Positions 7,055-16,142 of a DNA stretch of 64,000 bases are shown here, piece after piece. The notes below the pieces were generated by a model that saw only the letters and a list, made by a program, of their open reading frames with translations, did not search any database and had not been told where the DNA came from. Source of the stretch: Winogradskyella sp. MH6 (lineage in GTDB: Bacteria > Bacteroidota > Bacteroidia > Flavobacteriales > Flavobacteriaceae); contig NZ_CP094494.1 of the NCBI RefSeq assembly GCF_022810765.1, positions 1,798,001-1,862,000 on the forward strand, given 5' to 3'. Both the position numbers and the translations under genes were made by a program. The first letter of the stretch is position 1. The number at the start of each line of letters is the position of its first letter.

Positions 7055-9814
7055 ATGAAAAAAATAGTATTGCTACTATGTTTGGTAGCAGCTGGAAGTT
7101 CCTTTGCTCAAATTAAAATGCAAGGTGTTGTAAAAGACAGTATTGGTACTCCATTAGAATTGGCAAATGTCATTGCTATAAATCAAGAAACTAATGGTTT
7201 AGAGTCTTATGCTGTAACTAATGACAAGGGAAAATACGTTTTGGCTTTAGGCAAAAACGGCAAATACAAAGTGCAGATAAGCTATATAGGTTTAAAGTCT
7301 CATGACGAGATTATCACAACAACAGAGGTTGATATTACAAAGGACTTTACCTTAATGCCAGACAATTCTTTAGATGCTGTTGAGTTAACATACGAAATGC
7401 CAGTAACTGTAAAAGGAGACACAATTGTTTATAATGCAGATTCGTTTAAAAACGGAAGTGAACGTAAACTTGAAGATGTCCTAGAAAAGTTGCCAGGAGT
7501 TGAGATTAATGACGATGGTCAAATTGAAGTTGAAGGTAAAACTGTAAGCAAGCTCATGGTAAACGGAAAAGATTTCTTTGATGGAGATACCAAACTGGCA
7601 ACTAAAAATATTCCTTCAAATGCAGTAGATAAAGTTCAGGTGCTAAGAAATTATTCAGAAGTTGGGCAGTTAAGTGGAGTGCAAAACAATCAAGATAATG
7701 TTGCTATTAACATTAAGCTAAAGGAAGGAAAAGAAAATTTTTGGTTTGGAGATGTTACTGCTGGTACAGGTACTGCTCCTTCACCAAATGACGAACTTTA
7801 CTTAGTACAACCCAAGTTGTTTTATTATAGTCCAAAGTATAGTATCAACCTAATTGGTGATATGAATAATATTGGAGAGGTAGCGTTAACCAATAGAGAT
7901 CTTCGTGGCTTTGGTGGTGGATTTCGTATGCCAAGCAGAACTAGTGGAACCAGTATAAATCTTGGTGATAATGGACTTGGCGGTCTAACCAGTATTGCAA
8001 ACGCACAAGAAGTGGTGACTAAATTGGCATCTGCTAACTTCAGTTACTCGCCTAATAAAGCTTTAGATTTAAGTGGATTTTTAATTTTTAACAGTAGTCG
8101 TTTAAGAACCAGAGAAGAGAGCTTTGTTGATTATATCGAAGTAGAAGATGATCCTTCAACTACAGATATAGATGAATCAACAACCATTCCTCCAGATGAA
8201 GAAACCGTATCTACTGGTAGAGAGGCAACCAATCAGTTTATTGCAAAGTTGAGTGCTTCTTATAAGCCAAACGTCAATAATCAATTAGATTACGATGTGT
8301 TGGCACGTTTATCAGATGATAAAGAGCGTCAGAATTTATTTTCTTCTGTGGTTGGAAATACTAATCAAGTAAATCAAGTAAAGCCATTCAGTATTAATCA
8401 AAATTTAAACTATTATTATACGCTTAACGAGAACAATATTTTTGCTTTTGAAGCTCAGCATTTAATCAAAGATGAAGACCCTTTTTACAATGCTATTTTA
8501 GATGATGAAAACAATGCTTTTGACAATACAGCAACAGGCTTAGGCTTGGATTTAAATCAGTTGAGTTATGACTTAAACCAAGAAAGACGTGTAAAGAGTA
8601 ACCAATTAGATGCCAAGGTAGATTATTTCAATATTCTTAATTCTAAAAGTAACATTAACCTTACCTTAGGAACTATATTCAGTAACCAAAAATTTAATTC
8701 TAACATCTTTCAGTTTTTAGATGATGGTACACGCTTAAATCCTACACCAACTATAACAAACGAAGGTGAGTTGCTTACTGCAGAAAATGACAATGTAGAG
8801 TATCGTTTTAGTGATGTGTATTTAGGTGTACACTATAGATTTAAAACAGGTAAATTTACATTTACACCTGGAGTATCTTTTCATGCGTATAGTAATCAGA
8901 ATACACAAAATGGAGACACGTTTAAAGATAATTTCTTAAATGTATTACCAGATTTTGAAGCACGTGTCCAGTTTAAAAAGAGCGAGTCTTTGCAGTTTAA
9001 CTACAACATGACGAATACCTTTACGGATATTACAAATATTGCTGAAGGTTTAGTGCTTAATAATTATAACAGTATACAATATGGTAATCCTGAATTACAG
9101 AATGCATTGTCACATAACTTTAGATTGTTTTATAGTAGTTTCAATTTGTTTAATTATACCAATGTATTTGCAGGAGCCAACTACAGCAAAAATGAAGATC
9201 AAATACGTGGATTAACCAATTTTGAAAGTGTTATTAGAACAAGTACATTCTTCAACTCGCAGTTTGCAGATGAGAGTGCTTCGGTTTTTGGTAGAGTAGA
9301 GCGTACGTTTGGTAAAATTAGAGCACGTATGGGAGCTAATTTTAATTACAGCAAATTAAATCAGTTTATACAAGGAAGACAATCGCTTAATGAAAGCTTT
9401 ACACAATCCTATTCTCCGGAGTTAAGAACCAACTTTAGAGAAGCACCAAACGTAAGGTTGCGATACAGATATACTGTAAGAGATAACGAGCAAGGTAACA
9501 ATACTACCAAGTTTATAACCAGAGCGCCATCTATAGAGTTTGATGCTTACATTTGGGATGCCTTAACGTTTGTAACGGAGTTTACTTATAACGAACAAGA
9601 AAGCGATGGACAAACACAAGTTTTTAAAACTTGGGATGCATCTTTACGCTACAGAAAAGACAGAGATGCCAAATGGGAATACTCGTTAAGAGCTTCTAAT
9701 ATTTTAGATATAGATTCTAATATTAGTAATGGTGCAGGTACTATTTCAGTATTTAGTTCTGAGACTTTTATACAACCTAGATTTATTACGTTTAGATTGA
9801 CTTATACTTTATAA
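7055..9814 (+). CDS. Outer membrane beta-barrel protein with CarboxypepD-regulatory N-terminus (TonB-receptor-like)
   Basis: A 919-residue outer membrane protein. After the signal peptide (MKKIVLLLCLVAAGSSFAQ) comes a carboxypeptidase-regulatory-like beta-sandwich (about 22-105), a plug-like region (VYNADSFKNGSERKLEDVLEKLPGVEI, about 127-235), then some 650 residues of alternating strands ending in the aromatic/hydrophobic C-terminus FRLTYTL required for barrel assembly. This architecture matches the outer membrane beta-barrel family related to TonB-dependent receptors; a classical TonB box is not obvious. It is encoded 19 bases after the second GLPGLI gene and is probably in one transcript with it. 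The substrate is not deducible. A bidirectional terminator ends the unit. Confidence 0.88.
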   Translation: MKKIVLLLCLVAAGSSFAQIKMQGVVKDSIGTPLELANVIAINQETNGLESYAVTNDKGKYVLALGKNGKYKVQISYIGLKSHDEIITTTEVDITKDFTLMPDNSLDAVELTYEMPVTVKGDTIVYNADSFKNGSERKLEDVLEKLPGVEINDDGQIEVEGKTVSKLMVNGKDFFDGDTKLATKNIPSNAVDKVQVLRNYSEVGQLSGVQNNQDNVAINIKLKEGKENFWFGDVTAGTGTAPSPNDELYLVQPKLFYYSPKYSINLIGDMNNIGEVALTNRDLRGFGGGFRMPSRTSGTSINLGDNGLGGLTSIANAQEVVTKLASANFSYSPNKALDLSGFLIFNSSRLRTREESFVDYIEVEDDPSTTDIDESTTIPPDEETVSTGREATNQFIAKLSASYKPNVNNQLDYDVLARLSDDKERQNLFSSVVGNTNQVNQVKPFSINQNLNYYYTLNENNIFAFEAQHLIKDEDPFYNAILDDENNAFDNTATGLGLDLNQLSYDLNQERRVKSNQLDAKVDYFNILNSKSNINLTLGTIFSNQKFNSNIFQFLDDGTRLNPTPTITNEGELLTAENDNVEYRFSDVYLGVHYRFKTGKFTFTPGVSFHAYSNQNTQNGDTFKDNFLNVLPDFEARVQFKKSESLQFNYNMTNTFTDITNIAEGLVLNNYNSIQYGNPELQNALSHNFRLFYSSFNLFNYTNVFAGANYSKNEDQIRGLTNFESVIRTSTFFNSQFADESASVFGRVERTFGKIRARMGANFNYSKLNQFIQGRQSLNESFTQSYSPELRTNFREAPNVRLRYRYTVRDNEQGNNTTKFITRAPSIEFDAYIWDALTFVTEFTYNEQESDGQTQVFKTWDASLRYRKDRDAKWEYSLRASNILDIDSNISNGAGTISVFSSETFIQPRFITFRLTYTL

Positions 9815-9817
9815 AAC

Positions 9818-9856
9818 AAAAAGGGCTTCTCTAAATAACATGAGAAGCCCTTTTTT
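9818..9856. terminator. Bidirectional terminator
   Basis: 14-bp stem AAAAAGGGCTTCTC (9818-9831) with GAGAAGCCCTTTTT (9842-9855), ten-base loop, A-run on the left and T-run on the right, so it can end both the barrel gene and the convergent lipoprotein gene. Confidence 0.92.
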
Positions 9857-9872
9857 ACTTTATAAATCTATC

Positions 9873-11693
9873 TTAATTGTCTCTTAAAACATGAACAACT
9901 CCGTTTATGCTATGTGCGTTACCATCCCAATCCTCATAAGAGCCACTGAAGTTGATATCAATATACTCACCAACATTGCCTAAAGCAGTGAGGTTGTATG
10001 TGATGCTATTGTTTTCATCAGAAACACTTAGACATTCACCAATAAAGAAACCTGTGTCACCTACTGTACCGTTAAAGACATAGTTGTCATAAGTGCCTAA
10101 ATAATCAGGGTCATTAAGTGCTCCATACATGTAATAACAATTTCCTTGATCATTACTTGATGCAAATATATCTAGTGTTGGCCCAGGATAATTAGGACTT
10201 TCTACATAAAAGTTAGCAGAAATATTTTCAAAAATTAAAGTACTCTCACCATCATCTACCGTATATTCTATAAACTCAGTTACGGCATTGCAAGCAGAGA
10301 TAGTACCAATGTTAGTCAGAGGTGTTGTAAATGTATAACTTATACTATCTGTAACCTGTAAGTTAACGTAGTCACTAGCCTCTATAGCAAACGTGTTATT
10401 ATCACTACATCTTAAAAGATTAATTTCAAACTCACCATTAGTTACAGCATCAATAAAAGTTTGGTAACCGTAGCTTAATCGTACGTAGCCGTCTGTTACG
10501 GCATTACCATCGCAAGTGTTGAAAGTTCCTACTACAGTTTCTTGGATAATATCTGGATTATCAGGTACTGTAACTGTAATACTAGAATCTACAGTAAATG
10601 GACCTACAGTTTCTGTGTGTAATGGAGCATCTCCACACATGTCGTAACTATAAACATTAAGAATTAAACTTTCATTACTTGGTACGTAACCGCAAACTTC
10701 ACCATTCTCATTAGTGTAGCCATAGGTGGTGCCAAATGTTGAGCTAGTAATGGACACTACCATATTTGCTAAAGAAACATTGTCTTCATCTGTTGTAGTA
10801 ATACAAAGTGTAATAGCCTCTGCAGGAATATCACAATTCCAAAAGCTAAAGTGAGATACTGTACCAACATACATATTACCTTGCAAGGTTGCTTGTCCTT
10901 CTTCTTTCCAATAACCATTGACTTCATCAAAATACCAAAGCGGAATGGTAGTAGGAGCTATACTCATTAGACTAGCATCTACAGGGATTTTAATTTCAGA
11001 AGTTGAACCTTCAGGTAAATTTAAATCTTCGCCACCAGAACCTCTAAGTTCTACAGCAAGCATACCCAAAGTTTGAAGCATACGCTCTGCACCATTTTCA
11101 TTTTCAGCATATAACATTCCTGGCATTTGCATTGGCATATCATCATCGGCAGGATCTAAATGATGTAAAATAACATCTACAGAACCATCATAAGTTGAGC
11201 CGTCTTCTTTGATGAAATTTCCATCAAAACTTACAGAACTACCATCGGTAGCTGTAACGGTTCCAGAAGAGCCACTTGTTACAGAGCCTACAACTGTAGC
11301 TTCTAGCATCATAATGGAGACTTTATTTGTTCCGTTAGAAGGTACAACGCTACGTGAAGCGTGAATATATCCAGCTTTCTCGGCTTTTATATAGCCAAAA
11401 CGTTGCTTAACTGTAGCTCCGTTAATCATAAAAACACCATTGCTGTCTGTTGTTGCGGTTTCGCTACCGATAGTAATTGTAGCTCCTTCAATAGGATTAT
11501 GGTTTTTGTCGATAACTGTTCCCAAGAAGTCACGAGAAATTTCATTTCCAAAATATTCAGAAAAGGTGTCTGGAATATTTTCTTGTGGGTCGCTTCCACC
11601 TATGCTTTCGTCATCACCAAGGCAAGATGTTACCACAATTAGCGATAATAAAAGTATTAAAATAAGATTTGGGAAGTTTTTAATTCTTTTCAT
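9873..11693 (-). CDS. Lipoprotein with carboxypeptidase-regulatory-like domain
   Basis: 606 residues beginning with a lipoprotein signal ending in VVTSC (lipobox Cys at about residue 24). Residues about 55-130 form a carboxypeptidase-regulatory-like beta sandwich (GTVIDKNHNPIEGATITIG ... SVVPSNGTNKVSIMMLEA). The remainder consists of strand-rich, Thr/Ser/Asn-rich segments with a second such unit (NVSLANMVVSITSSTFGTTYGYTNENG, about 300-330). It resembles surface-exposed or outer-membrane-anchored lipoproteins that are common in Bacteroidota. No enzyme motif is seen. It stands alone, shares the terminator with the convergent barrel gene and lies downstream of metK on the same strand, separated from it by the metK terminator. 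Confidence 0.8.
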   Translation of the reverse strand: MKRIKNFPNLILILLLSLIVVTSCLGDDESIGGSDPQENIPDTFSEYFGNEISRDFLGTVIDKNHNPIEGATITIGSETATTDSNGVFMINGATVKQRFGYIKAEKAGYIHASRSVVPSNGTNKVSIMMLEATVVGSVTSGSSGTVTATDGSSVSFDGNFIKEDGSTYDGSVDVILHHLDPADDDMPMQMPGMLYAENENGAERMLQTLGMLAVELRGSGGEDLNLPEGSTSEIKIPVDASLMSIAPTTIPLWYFDEVNGYWKEEGQATLQGNMYVGTVSHFSFWNCDIPAEAITLCITTTDEDNVSLANMVVSITSSTFGTTYGYTNENGEVCGYVPSNESLILNVYSYDMCGDAPLHTETVGPFTVDSSITVTVPDNPDIIQETVVGTFNTCDGNAVTDGYVRLSYGYQTFIDAVTNGEFEINLLRCSDNNTFAIEASDYVNLQVTDSISYTFTTPLTNIGTISACNAVTEFIEYTVDDGESTLIFENISANFYVESPNYPGPTLDIFASSNDQGNCYYMYGALNDPDYLGTYDNYVFNGTVGDTGFFIGECLSVSDENNSITYNLTALGNVGEYIDINFSGSYEDWDGNAHSINGVVHVLRDN

Positions 11694-11784
11694 AATGAGT
11701 TGATTTAGTTAAAAGTAAGTCTCGGTGAGACGTTGTGTAGATAAAACAATTATAACTCTCAAATTCCTACCTTTCCTTATAAAC

Positions 11785-11820
11785 AAAAAACTCTGACTAA
11801 ATTAATAATCAGAGTTCTTT
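11785..11820 (-). terminator. metK terminator
   Basis: On the minus strand AACTCTGA pairs with TCAGAGTT (plus-strand 11810-11817 and 11789-11796), followed by TTTTTT. It lies 22 bases after the metK stop. Confidence 0.8.
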
Positions 11821-11841
11821 AAATTTTATAATGTTTATTCC

Positions 11842-13095
11842 TTACAAGCCAAATGCAGATTTAACCTTATCTACATAATCGAGCTTTTCCCAAGTAAATA
11901 ATTCTACTTCTAGAGTTTTTGGCTCTCCATTTAACTTTTCAAAAGTTTTCTTTACAACTTCATTTTGTCTTCCCATGTGTCCATAAGCAGCAGTTTCGCT
12001 GTACATTGGTTGACGAAGTTTTAAACGCTCTTCTATTGCAGCTGGTCGCATATCAAAAATTTCAGAAACTTTTTTAGCAATTTCGCCATCTGTAAGATTA
12101 AATGGGCAAGTACCATAAGTATCTATAAAAATTCCCATAGGCTCTACAACTCCTATAGCATAAGATACTTGTACTAAAACTTCGTCGCAAACACCTGCAG
12201 CAACTAAGTTTTTTGCAATATGTCTTGTTGCGTAAGCAGCACTACGATCTACTTTACTTGGGTCTTTTCCAGAAAATGCTCCACCACCATGTGCTCCTTT
12301 TCCACCATAGGTGTCTACTATAATTTTTCTACCTGTTAGACCTGTATCTCCGTGTGGTCCACCTATTACAAATTTACCTGTTGGGTTAATGTGATATTTA
12401 ATATCATCATTAAATAATGGCTTAATATGGTCTGGTACTTTAGCAATAACACGAGGGATTAAAATCTCAACAATATCTTTTCTGATTTTTGCCAGCATAG
12501 CATCATCAGTATCAAAATCATCATGTTGTGTAGATACCACAATAGCATCGATGCGCTGAGGTGTATTATCATCACTATACTCTATAGTTACCTGACTTTT
12601 AGAGTCTGGTCTTAAGTACGTAATATCTTTGTTTTCGCGACGAAGCGCTGCTAATTCTTTAAGAATAAGATGAGACAGGTCTAATGCTAAAGGCATGTAG
12701 TTATCTGTTTCATTAGTAGCATAACCAAACATCATACCTTGGTCGCCTGCACCTTGTTCTTCTTTACTAGCTCTGTCTACACCTCTGTTAATGTCTTCAG
12801 ATTGCTCGTGTATTGCAGATATTACTCCACAAGAGTTACCGTCAAACATGTACTCACCTTTTGTGTAGCCAATCTTATTAATTGTGTCTCTTGCAATTTG
12901 TTGTACATCGAGATAGGTATTAGACTTTACTTCACCAGCTAGGACTACTTGTCCTGTAGTTACTAAGGTCTCGCAAGCTACCTTAGACTCTGGGTCAAAA
13001 GCTAAAAAGTTATCAATTAATGCATCGCTAATTTGGTCTGCAACTTTATCTGGATGTCCTTCTGATACACTCTCAGAAGTAAATAAATATGGCAT
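11842..13095 (-). CDS. metK: S-adenosylmethionine synthetase
   Basis: Makes S-adenosylmethionine from methionine and ATP. The 417-residue sequence has the family's ordered motifs: GHPDK at 13-17 (ATP/methionine site), [12 protein letters not shown] near residue 115, and the glycine-rich P-loop-like [19 protein letters not shown] near 270. The length is typical of Bacteroidota MetK, which is some 30 residues longer than the E. coli enzyme. It is transcribed away from the methionine biosynthesis operon, and both share a 640-bp intergenic region containing a SAM-II-like leader for metK and a SAM-I riboswitch for the operon. It is monocistronic, with its own terminator. Confidence 0.97.
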   Translation of the reverse strand: MPYLFTSESVSEGHPDKVADQISDALIDNFLAFDPESKVACETLVTTGQVVLAGEVKSNTYLDVQQIARDTINKIGYTKGEYMFDGNSCGVISAIHEQSEDINRGVDRASKEEQGAGDQGMMFGYATNETDNYMPLALDLSHLILKELAALRRENKDITYLRPDSKSQVTIEYSDDNTPQRIDAIVVSTQHDDFDTDDAMLAKIRKDIVEILIPRVIAKVPDHIKPLFNDDIKYHINPTGKFVIGGPHGDTGLTGRKIIVDTYGGKGAHGGGAFSGKDPSKVDRSAAYATRHIAKNLVAAGVCDEVLVQVSYAIGVVEPMGIFIDTYGTCPFNLTDGEIAKKVSEIFDMRPAAIEERLKLRQPMYSETAAYGHMGRQNEVVKKTFEKLNGEPKTLEVELFTWEKLDYVDKVKSAFGL

Positions 13096-13162
13096 AAATC
13101 CTATATTTTAGTTTATTATTTCGAAAAATATGAGATTGCTTGGTTGCTAGAGAAGTCGTAAA

Positions 13163-13243
13163 CTAACTGCTTTAGCATTTTTGTTCAAACTGAATGGGTT
13201 TCAGTTTAAGAGGTTGCAATCAGACAAATTTTTCCTCTTTGTA
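13163..13243 (-). ncRNA. Candidate SAM-II riboswitch in the metK leader
   Basis: Reading the minus strand: a 6-bp stem AAGAGG/CCTCTT (plus 13234-13239 with 13208-13213) encloses a loop containing ATTTG and ending TTGCAA. Downstream comes AAAATGCTAAAGC (GCTAAAG at plus 13176-13170). These are the recurring conserved parts of the SAM-II pseudoknot, known from alpha-proteobacteria and Bacteroidota and found upstream of metK among others. An extra 8-bp hairpin (plus 13187-13207) sits between the stem and the GCTAAAG strand. The conserved GATTGC of the loop can alternatively pair with GCAATC near the gene (plus 13134-13139), a possible switch. Identification rests on motif recall, not on a covariance-model search. 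Confidence 0.6.
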
Positions 13244-13251
13244 AATCTTGG

Positions 13252-13259
13252 CAAAAATA
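13252..13259 (-). promoter_or_regulatory. metK promoter -7 element
   Basis: Minus-strand TATTTTTG matches TAnnTTTG exactly and places the start of transcription just before the SAM-II-like element. No good TTTG is seen at the -33 position. Confidence 0.5.
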
Positions 13260-13431
13260 GAGATTAAATTTAAGATAGCGCATCTTGAAATGATAATGAA
13301 ATCTTAAAATAGTAAAAATGATATCATTTCAGTTTGTTTTTTACCTGGCTCAACAGCAATAAGCATACAGGTTTTGAAATGTTTTTTGGGTTCTGAGTTT
13401 TGTTAAATATTTAAAAAATTTTGAAAATTAT

Positions 13432-13463
13432 TTTGAATTTAAATTTTTGTATCGCAATATTTG
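13432..13463 (+). promoter_or_regulatory. Probable promoter of the met operon
   Basis: TTTG at 13432-13435 and AATATTTG (one mismatch to TAnnTTTG) at 13456-13463 with 20 bases between them. Predicted start near 13470, about 24 bases before the SAM-I riboswitch. Confidence 0.5.
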
Positions 13464-13493
13464 CACTCACAAAGTTCAAAAACTTACTGAAAT

Positions 13494-13614
13494 GTTATCA
13501 AGAAAGGTGGAGGGAATAGACCCTGTGAAGCCTTAGCAACCCTTAGACTTACTAAGAAGGTGCTAAATTCTACTTGAACACGCAAATCATTTCTTGCCAG
13601 TTCGGATAGATAAC
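13494..13614 (+). ncRNA. SAM-I riboswitch (S box)
   Basis: The leader contains the S-box core almost letter for letter: AAGGTGGAGGGAATAGACCC, then TGAAGCCTTAGCAACC, and AAGGTGCTAAATTC. The outer helix P1 is GTTATC (13494-13499) with GATAAC (13609-13614). It binds S-adenosylmethionine and shuts off the downstream genes. A hairpin directly after P1 (13621-13642) with a T-rich tail is the likely expression platform. It controls metY and probably the genes that follow. Confidence 0.95.
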
Positions 13615-13620
13615 TCAAGA

Positions 13621-13652
13621 CCAATTACTCATCTGTAATTGGCATTTTCTTT
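13621..13652 (+). terminator. Terminator of the SAM-I expression platform
   Basis: CCAATTAC (13621-13628) pairs with GTAATTGG (13635-13642), six-base loop, followed by CATTTTCTTTAT. It starts 7 bases after the riboswitch P1 and is about 95 bases before metY, as expected for SAM-dependent premature termination. The T-run is imperfect. Confidence 0.65.
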
Positions 13653-13737
13653 ATAACATTTTTCTATTAAGTACGCTTCTCAAAGAGGCTTATTTGGCTT
13701 TTGGTTTAATTATTTATTAACTCAAAAACTTAGAAAA

Positions 13738-15030
13738 ATGAGTACCCAAAAATTTGCAACAAAAGCGTTGCACGCAGGACACGATGTAAAAAACAATGGC
13801 GGAACTAGAGCAGTTCCTATTTACCAAACCACTTCGTATGTATTTGATGATGCTGATGATGCAGCAGGACGTTTTAATCTTTCTGTTCCAGGGTTTATTT
13901 ATACAAGATTAAATAATCCTACAAACGATATTTTAGAGCAGCGACTTGCTGATCTTGAAGGAGGTATTGGTGCAGTAGCTACAGCATCTGGTACAGCAGC
14001 AATTTCAACGACGCTACTAACCTTGTTAAGAGCTGGAGATCACATTGTAGCGTCGAGTAGCTTGTATGGAGGAACGTATAATCTGTTGAGCGTAACTCTG
14101 CCAAGACATGGTATAACAACTACATTCGTAGATCCTTCAAATCCGGAAAACTTTAAAAATGCTACTCAAGAAAATACCAGAGTATTTTTTGTTGAGTCTC
14201 TTGGAAATCCAAAGTTAGACGTTTTAGATATTGAAGCAATTTCTAATGAAGCCAAAGCATTCAAGGTGCCATTAATTGTAGATAATACAGTTGCTACGCC
14301 TTATTTATTAAACCCAATTGAATATGGTGCTAATATTGTAATTCACTCGCTAACAAAGTACATCAACGGCAACGGAACTTCTCTTGGTGGTGTAATTATA
14401 GATGCAGGTACATTTGATTGGACTAACGGAAAATTCCCTGAATTTACGGAGCCTTCACCTGGTTACCACGGCTTAGTATATAGTGAAGCTCTTGGGTCAT
14501 CAGCCTTTATTGCAAAGATTAGAGTCGAAGGTTTAAGAGACTATGGTGGTGCATTAAGTCCTTTTAATGCATTTCAAATCATTCAAGGGTTAGAAACTTT
14601 GGAATTACGTATAAAAAAGCATAGTGAAAATGCACTTCAGCTTGCAAAATGGCTACAAGAACAACCGGAAGTTACATGGGTAAATTATCCTGGTTTAGAA
14701 ACTAGTAAATACAAAGTTCTGGCAAAAAAATACTTACCAAAAGGACAAAGTGGTATTGTAACTTTTGGAGTTGATGGTGGCTATGATGCTGCAAAAATTG
14801 TGGCAGATAAAACAAAATTATTTTCATTATTAGCAAATATTGGAGATACAAAATCACTAATAATTCATCCTGCAAGCACAACGCATCAGCAATTAAGCGA
14901 TGAGGCACAAGAAAGCACAGGAGTTACAAAAGACCTTATAAGATTATCAGTTGGTCTTGAAAATATAGAAGACCTAAAAGCCGACTTAAAGGAAGCTTTT
15001 CAATTGGTAAAAACCCCACAATTAGTTTAA
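13738..15030 (+). CDS. metY: O-acetylhomoserine sulfhydrylase
   Basis: PLP enzyme of the Cys/Met metabolism family that makes homocysteine (or cysteine) from O-acetylhomoserine and sulfide. The 430 residues, the start TKALHAGHDV, the insert IYTRLNNPTNDILEQRLADLEGG, and the PLP lysine K207 in HSLTKYINGNGTSLGG match the long MetY subfamily rather than cystathionine synthases (about 390 residues). It is the first gene after the SAM-I riboswitch. Together with metX and the second sulfhydrylase downstream it gives direct sulfhydrylation of homoserine esters without cystathionine. A hairpin at 15054-15088 separates it from metX. Confidence 0.93.
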   Translation: MSTQKFATKALHAGHDVKNNGGTRAVPIYQTTSYVFDDADDAAGRFNLSVPGFIYTRLNNPTNDILEQRLADLEGGIGAVATASGTAAISTTLLTLLRAGDHIVASSSLYGGTYNLLSVTLPRHGITTTFVDPSNPENFKNATQENTRVFFVESLGNPKLDVLDIEAISNEAKAFKVPLIVDNTVATPYLLNPIEYGANIVIHSLTKYINGNGTSLGGVIIDAGTFDWTNGKFPEFTEPSPGYHGLVYSEALGSSAFIAKIRVEGLRDYGGALSPFNAFQIIQGLETLELRIKKHSENALQLAKWLQEQPEVTWVNYPGLETSKYKVLAKKYLPKGQSGIVTFGVDGGYDAAKIVADKTKLFSLLANIGDTKSLIIHPASTTHQQLSDEAQESTGVTKDLIRLSVGLENIEDLKADLKEAFQLVKTPQLV

Positions 15031-15053
15031 TCTCTTTTTGTATAGTGTTGTTT

Positions 15054-15088
15054 AATCAGACTGAGTGAATTTTTTCACTCGTTTGATT
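15054..15088 (+). terminator. Hairpin between metY and metX, possible weak terminator or processing site
   Basis: GAGTGAA (15063-15069) pairs with TTCACTC (15074-15080), extended through a small internal loop by AATCA (15054-15058) with TGATT (15084-15088). The T-run is short. It could reduce read-through from metY or stabilise an mRNA end. Confidence 0.45.
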
Positions 15089-15125
15089 TTGAAATCATGA
15101 TTGAAGAATCAAAAGAAATGTAATT

Positions 15126-16142
15126 ATGAGTGTTCTCAAATTTATAGAACTAGATCATTTTGAGTTGTGCAGTGGCAGAAACATTAGCCTTAGATTGTCG
15201 TATCAGTTATTTGGAAAGCCATTAGGAAACAATCCAATAGTATTGGTAAATCATGCCTTAACAGGAAATTCGCAAGTTACAGGTGAAAATGGTTGGTGGA
15301 ATGATGTTGTCGGTAGGGGTAAGGTTATAGATACTGAAATCTATACGGTTTTAGCGTTTAACTGCCCAGGAAATGGTTATGGTGGTATAGAAGAGTCTTT
15401 TTTAAAGTATTATAAAGAGTTTACAGCAAGAGATATTGCGCGTATTTTTTCTGAAGGATTAAATCGTTTAAATATTAGTGCTTTATATGCTATCGTTGGC
15501 GCATCTGTTGGAGGTGGTATTACTTGGGAGTTGGCAGCATTACGACCAAATTTGGCAGAATATGTAATACCAATAGCTACAGACTGGAAATCTACAGACT
15601 GGGTAATTGGTAATTGTTTTATTCAAGATGAAATTTTAAATCATTCCTCTCAACCTTTGTTTGATGCCAGATTGCATGCTATGACGTTTTACAGAACGCC
15701 AGAATCTTTTGCTTCAAAATTCAAAAGAGAAAAACAACGAAAAGATGCTTTTAAAATTGAAACTTGGTTAGAGCATCATGGAGAAAAACTAGAAGAAAGA
15801 TTTGAGTTGTCAGCTTACAAAATGATGAATCAAATTTTAAAAACTATTGATATTACACAAGGTAGAGGCACGTTTACCGAAGTGGCAAAACATATTGCTT
15901 CTCACATTCATATTATAACAATTAATTCAGATTTACTATTTAAATCAGATGAAAACTGGAACACGTTTGTAGAGCTAAAATCCGCAAAAGAAAACGTTAC
16001 TATAGGTGAACTAAAATCTAATGATGGCCACGATGCTTTTTTAATAGAGTATCAGCAACTTATTAAGCTATTAAAACCAGTTTTTAATTTAAAATTAAAA
16101 AAGCATGACAACGATACATCTTGCCATATTCGGAATTGGTAA
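15126..16142 (+). CDS. metX: Homoserine O-acetyltransferase-like alpha/beta hydrolase
   Basis: Activates homoserine as its O-acyl ester, most likely acetyl because an O-acetylhomoserine sulfhydrylase precedes it. The 338-residue alpha/beta-hydrolase has the family motifs NHALTGNS (oxyanion region, about 42-49), NCPGNGYGG, the nucleophile elbow GASVGGG with S127, YRTPESFASKF, and the catalytic His in SNDGHDAFLIE near the C-terminus. The elbow differs from the usual GGSMGGM, and the protein is shorter than many MetX proteins (about 370). The next gene begins 38 bases before the stop, indicating tight translational coupling. Confidence 0.88.
   Translation: MSVLKFIELDHFELCSGRNISLRLSYQLFGKPLGNNPIVLVNHALTGNSQVTGENGWWNDVVGRGKVIDTEIYTVLAFNCPGNGYGGIEESFLKYYKEFTARDIARIFSEGLNRLNISALYAIVGASVGGGITWELAALRPNLAEYVIPIATDWKSTDWVIGNCFIQDEILNHSSQPLFDARLHAMTFYRTPESFASKFKREKQRKDAFKIETWLEHHGEKLEERFELSAYKMMNQILKTIDITQGRGTFTEVAKHIASHIHIITINSDLLFKSDENWNTFVELKSAKENVTIGELKSNDGHDAFLIEYQQLIKLLKPVFNLKLKKHDNDTSCHIRNW

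Noticed and set aside
15031..15125. Second SAM riboswitch before metX
   Set aside because: The gap has only a simple hairpin and none of the S-box or SAM-II core motifs.
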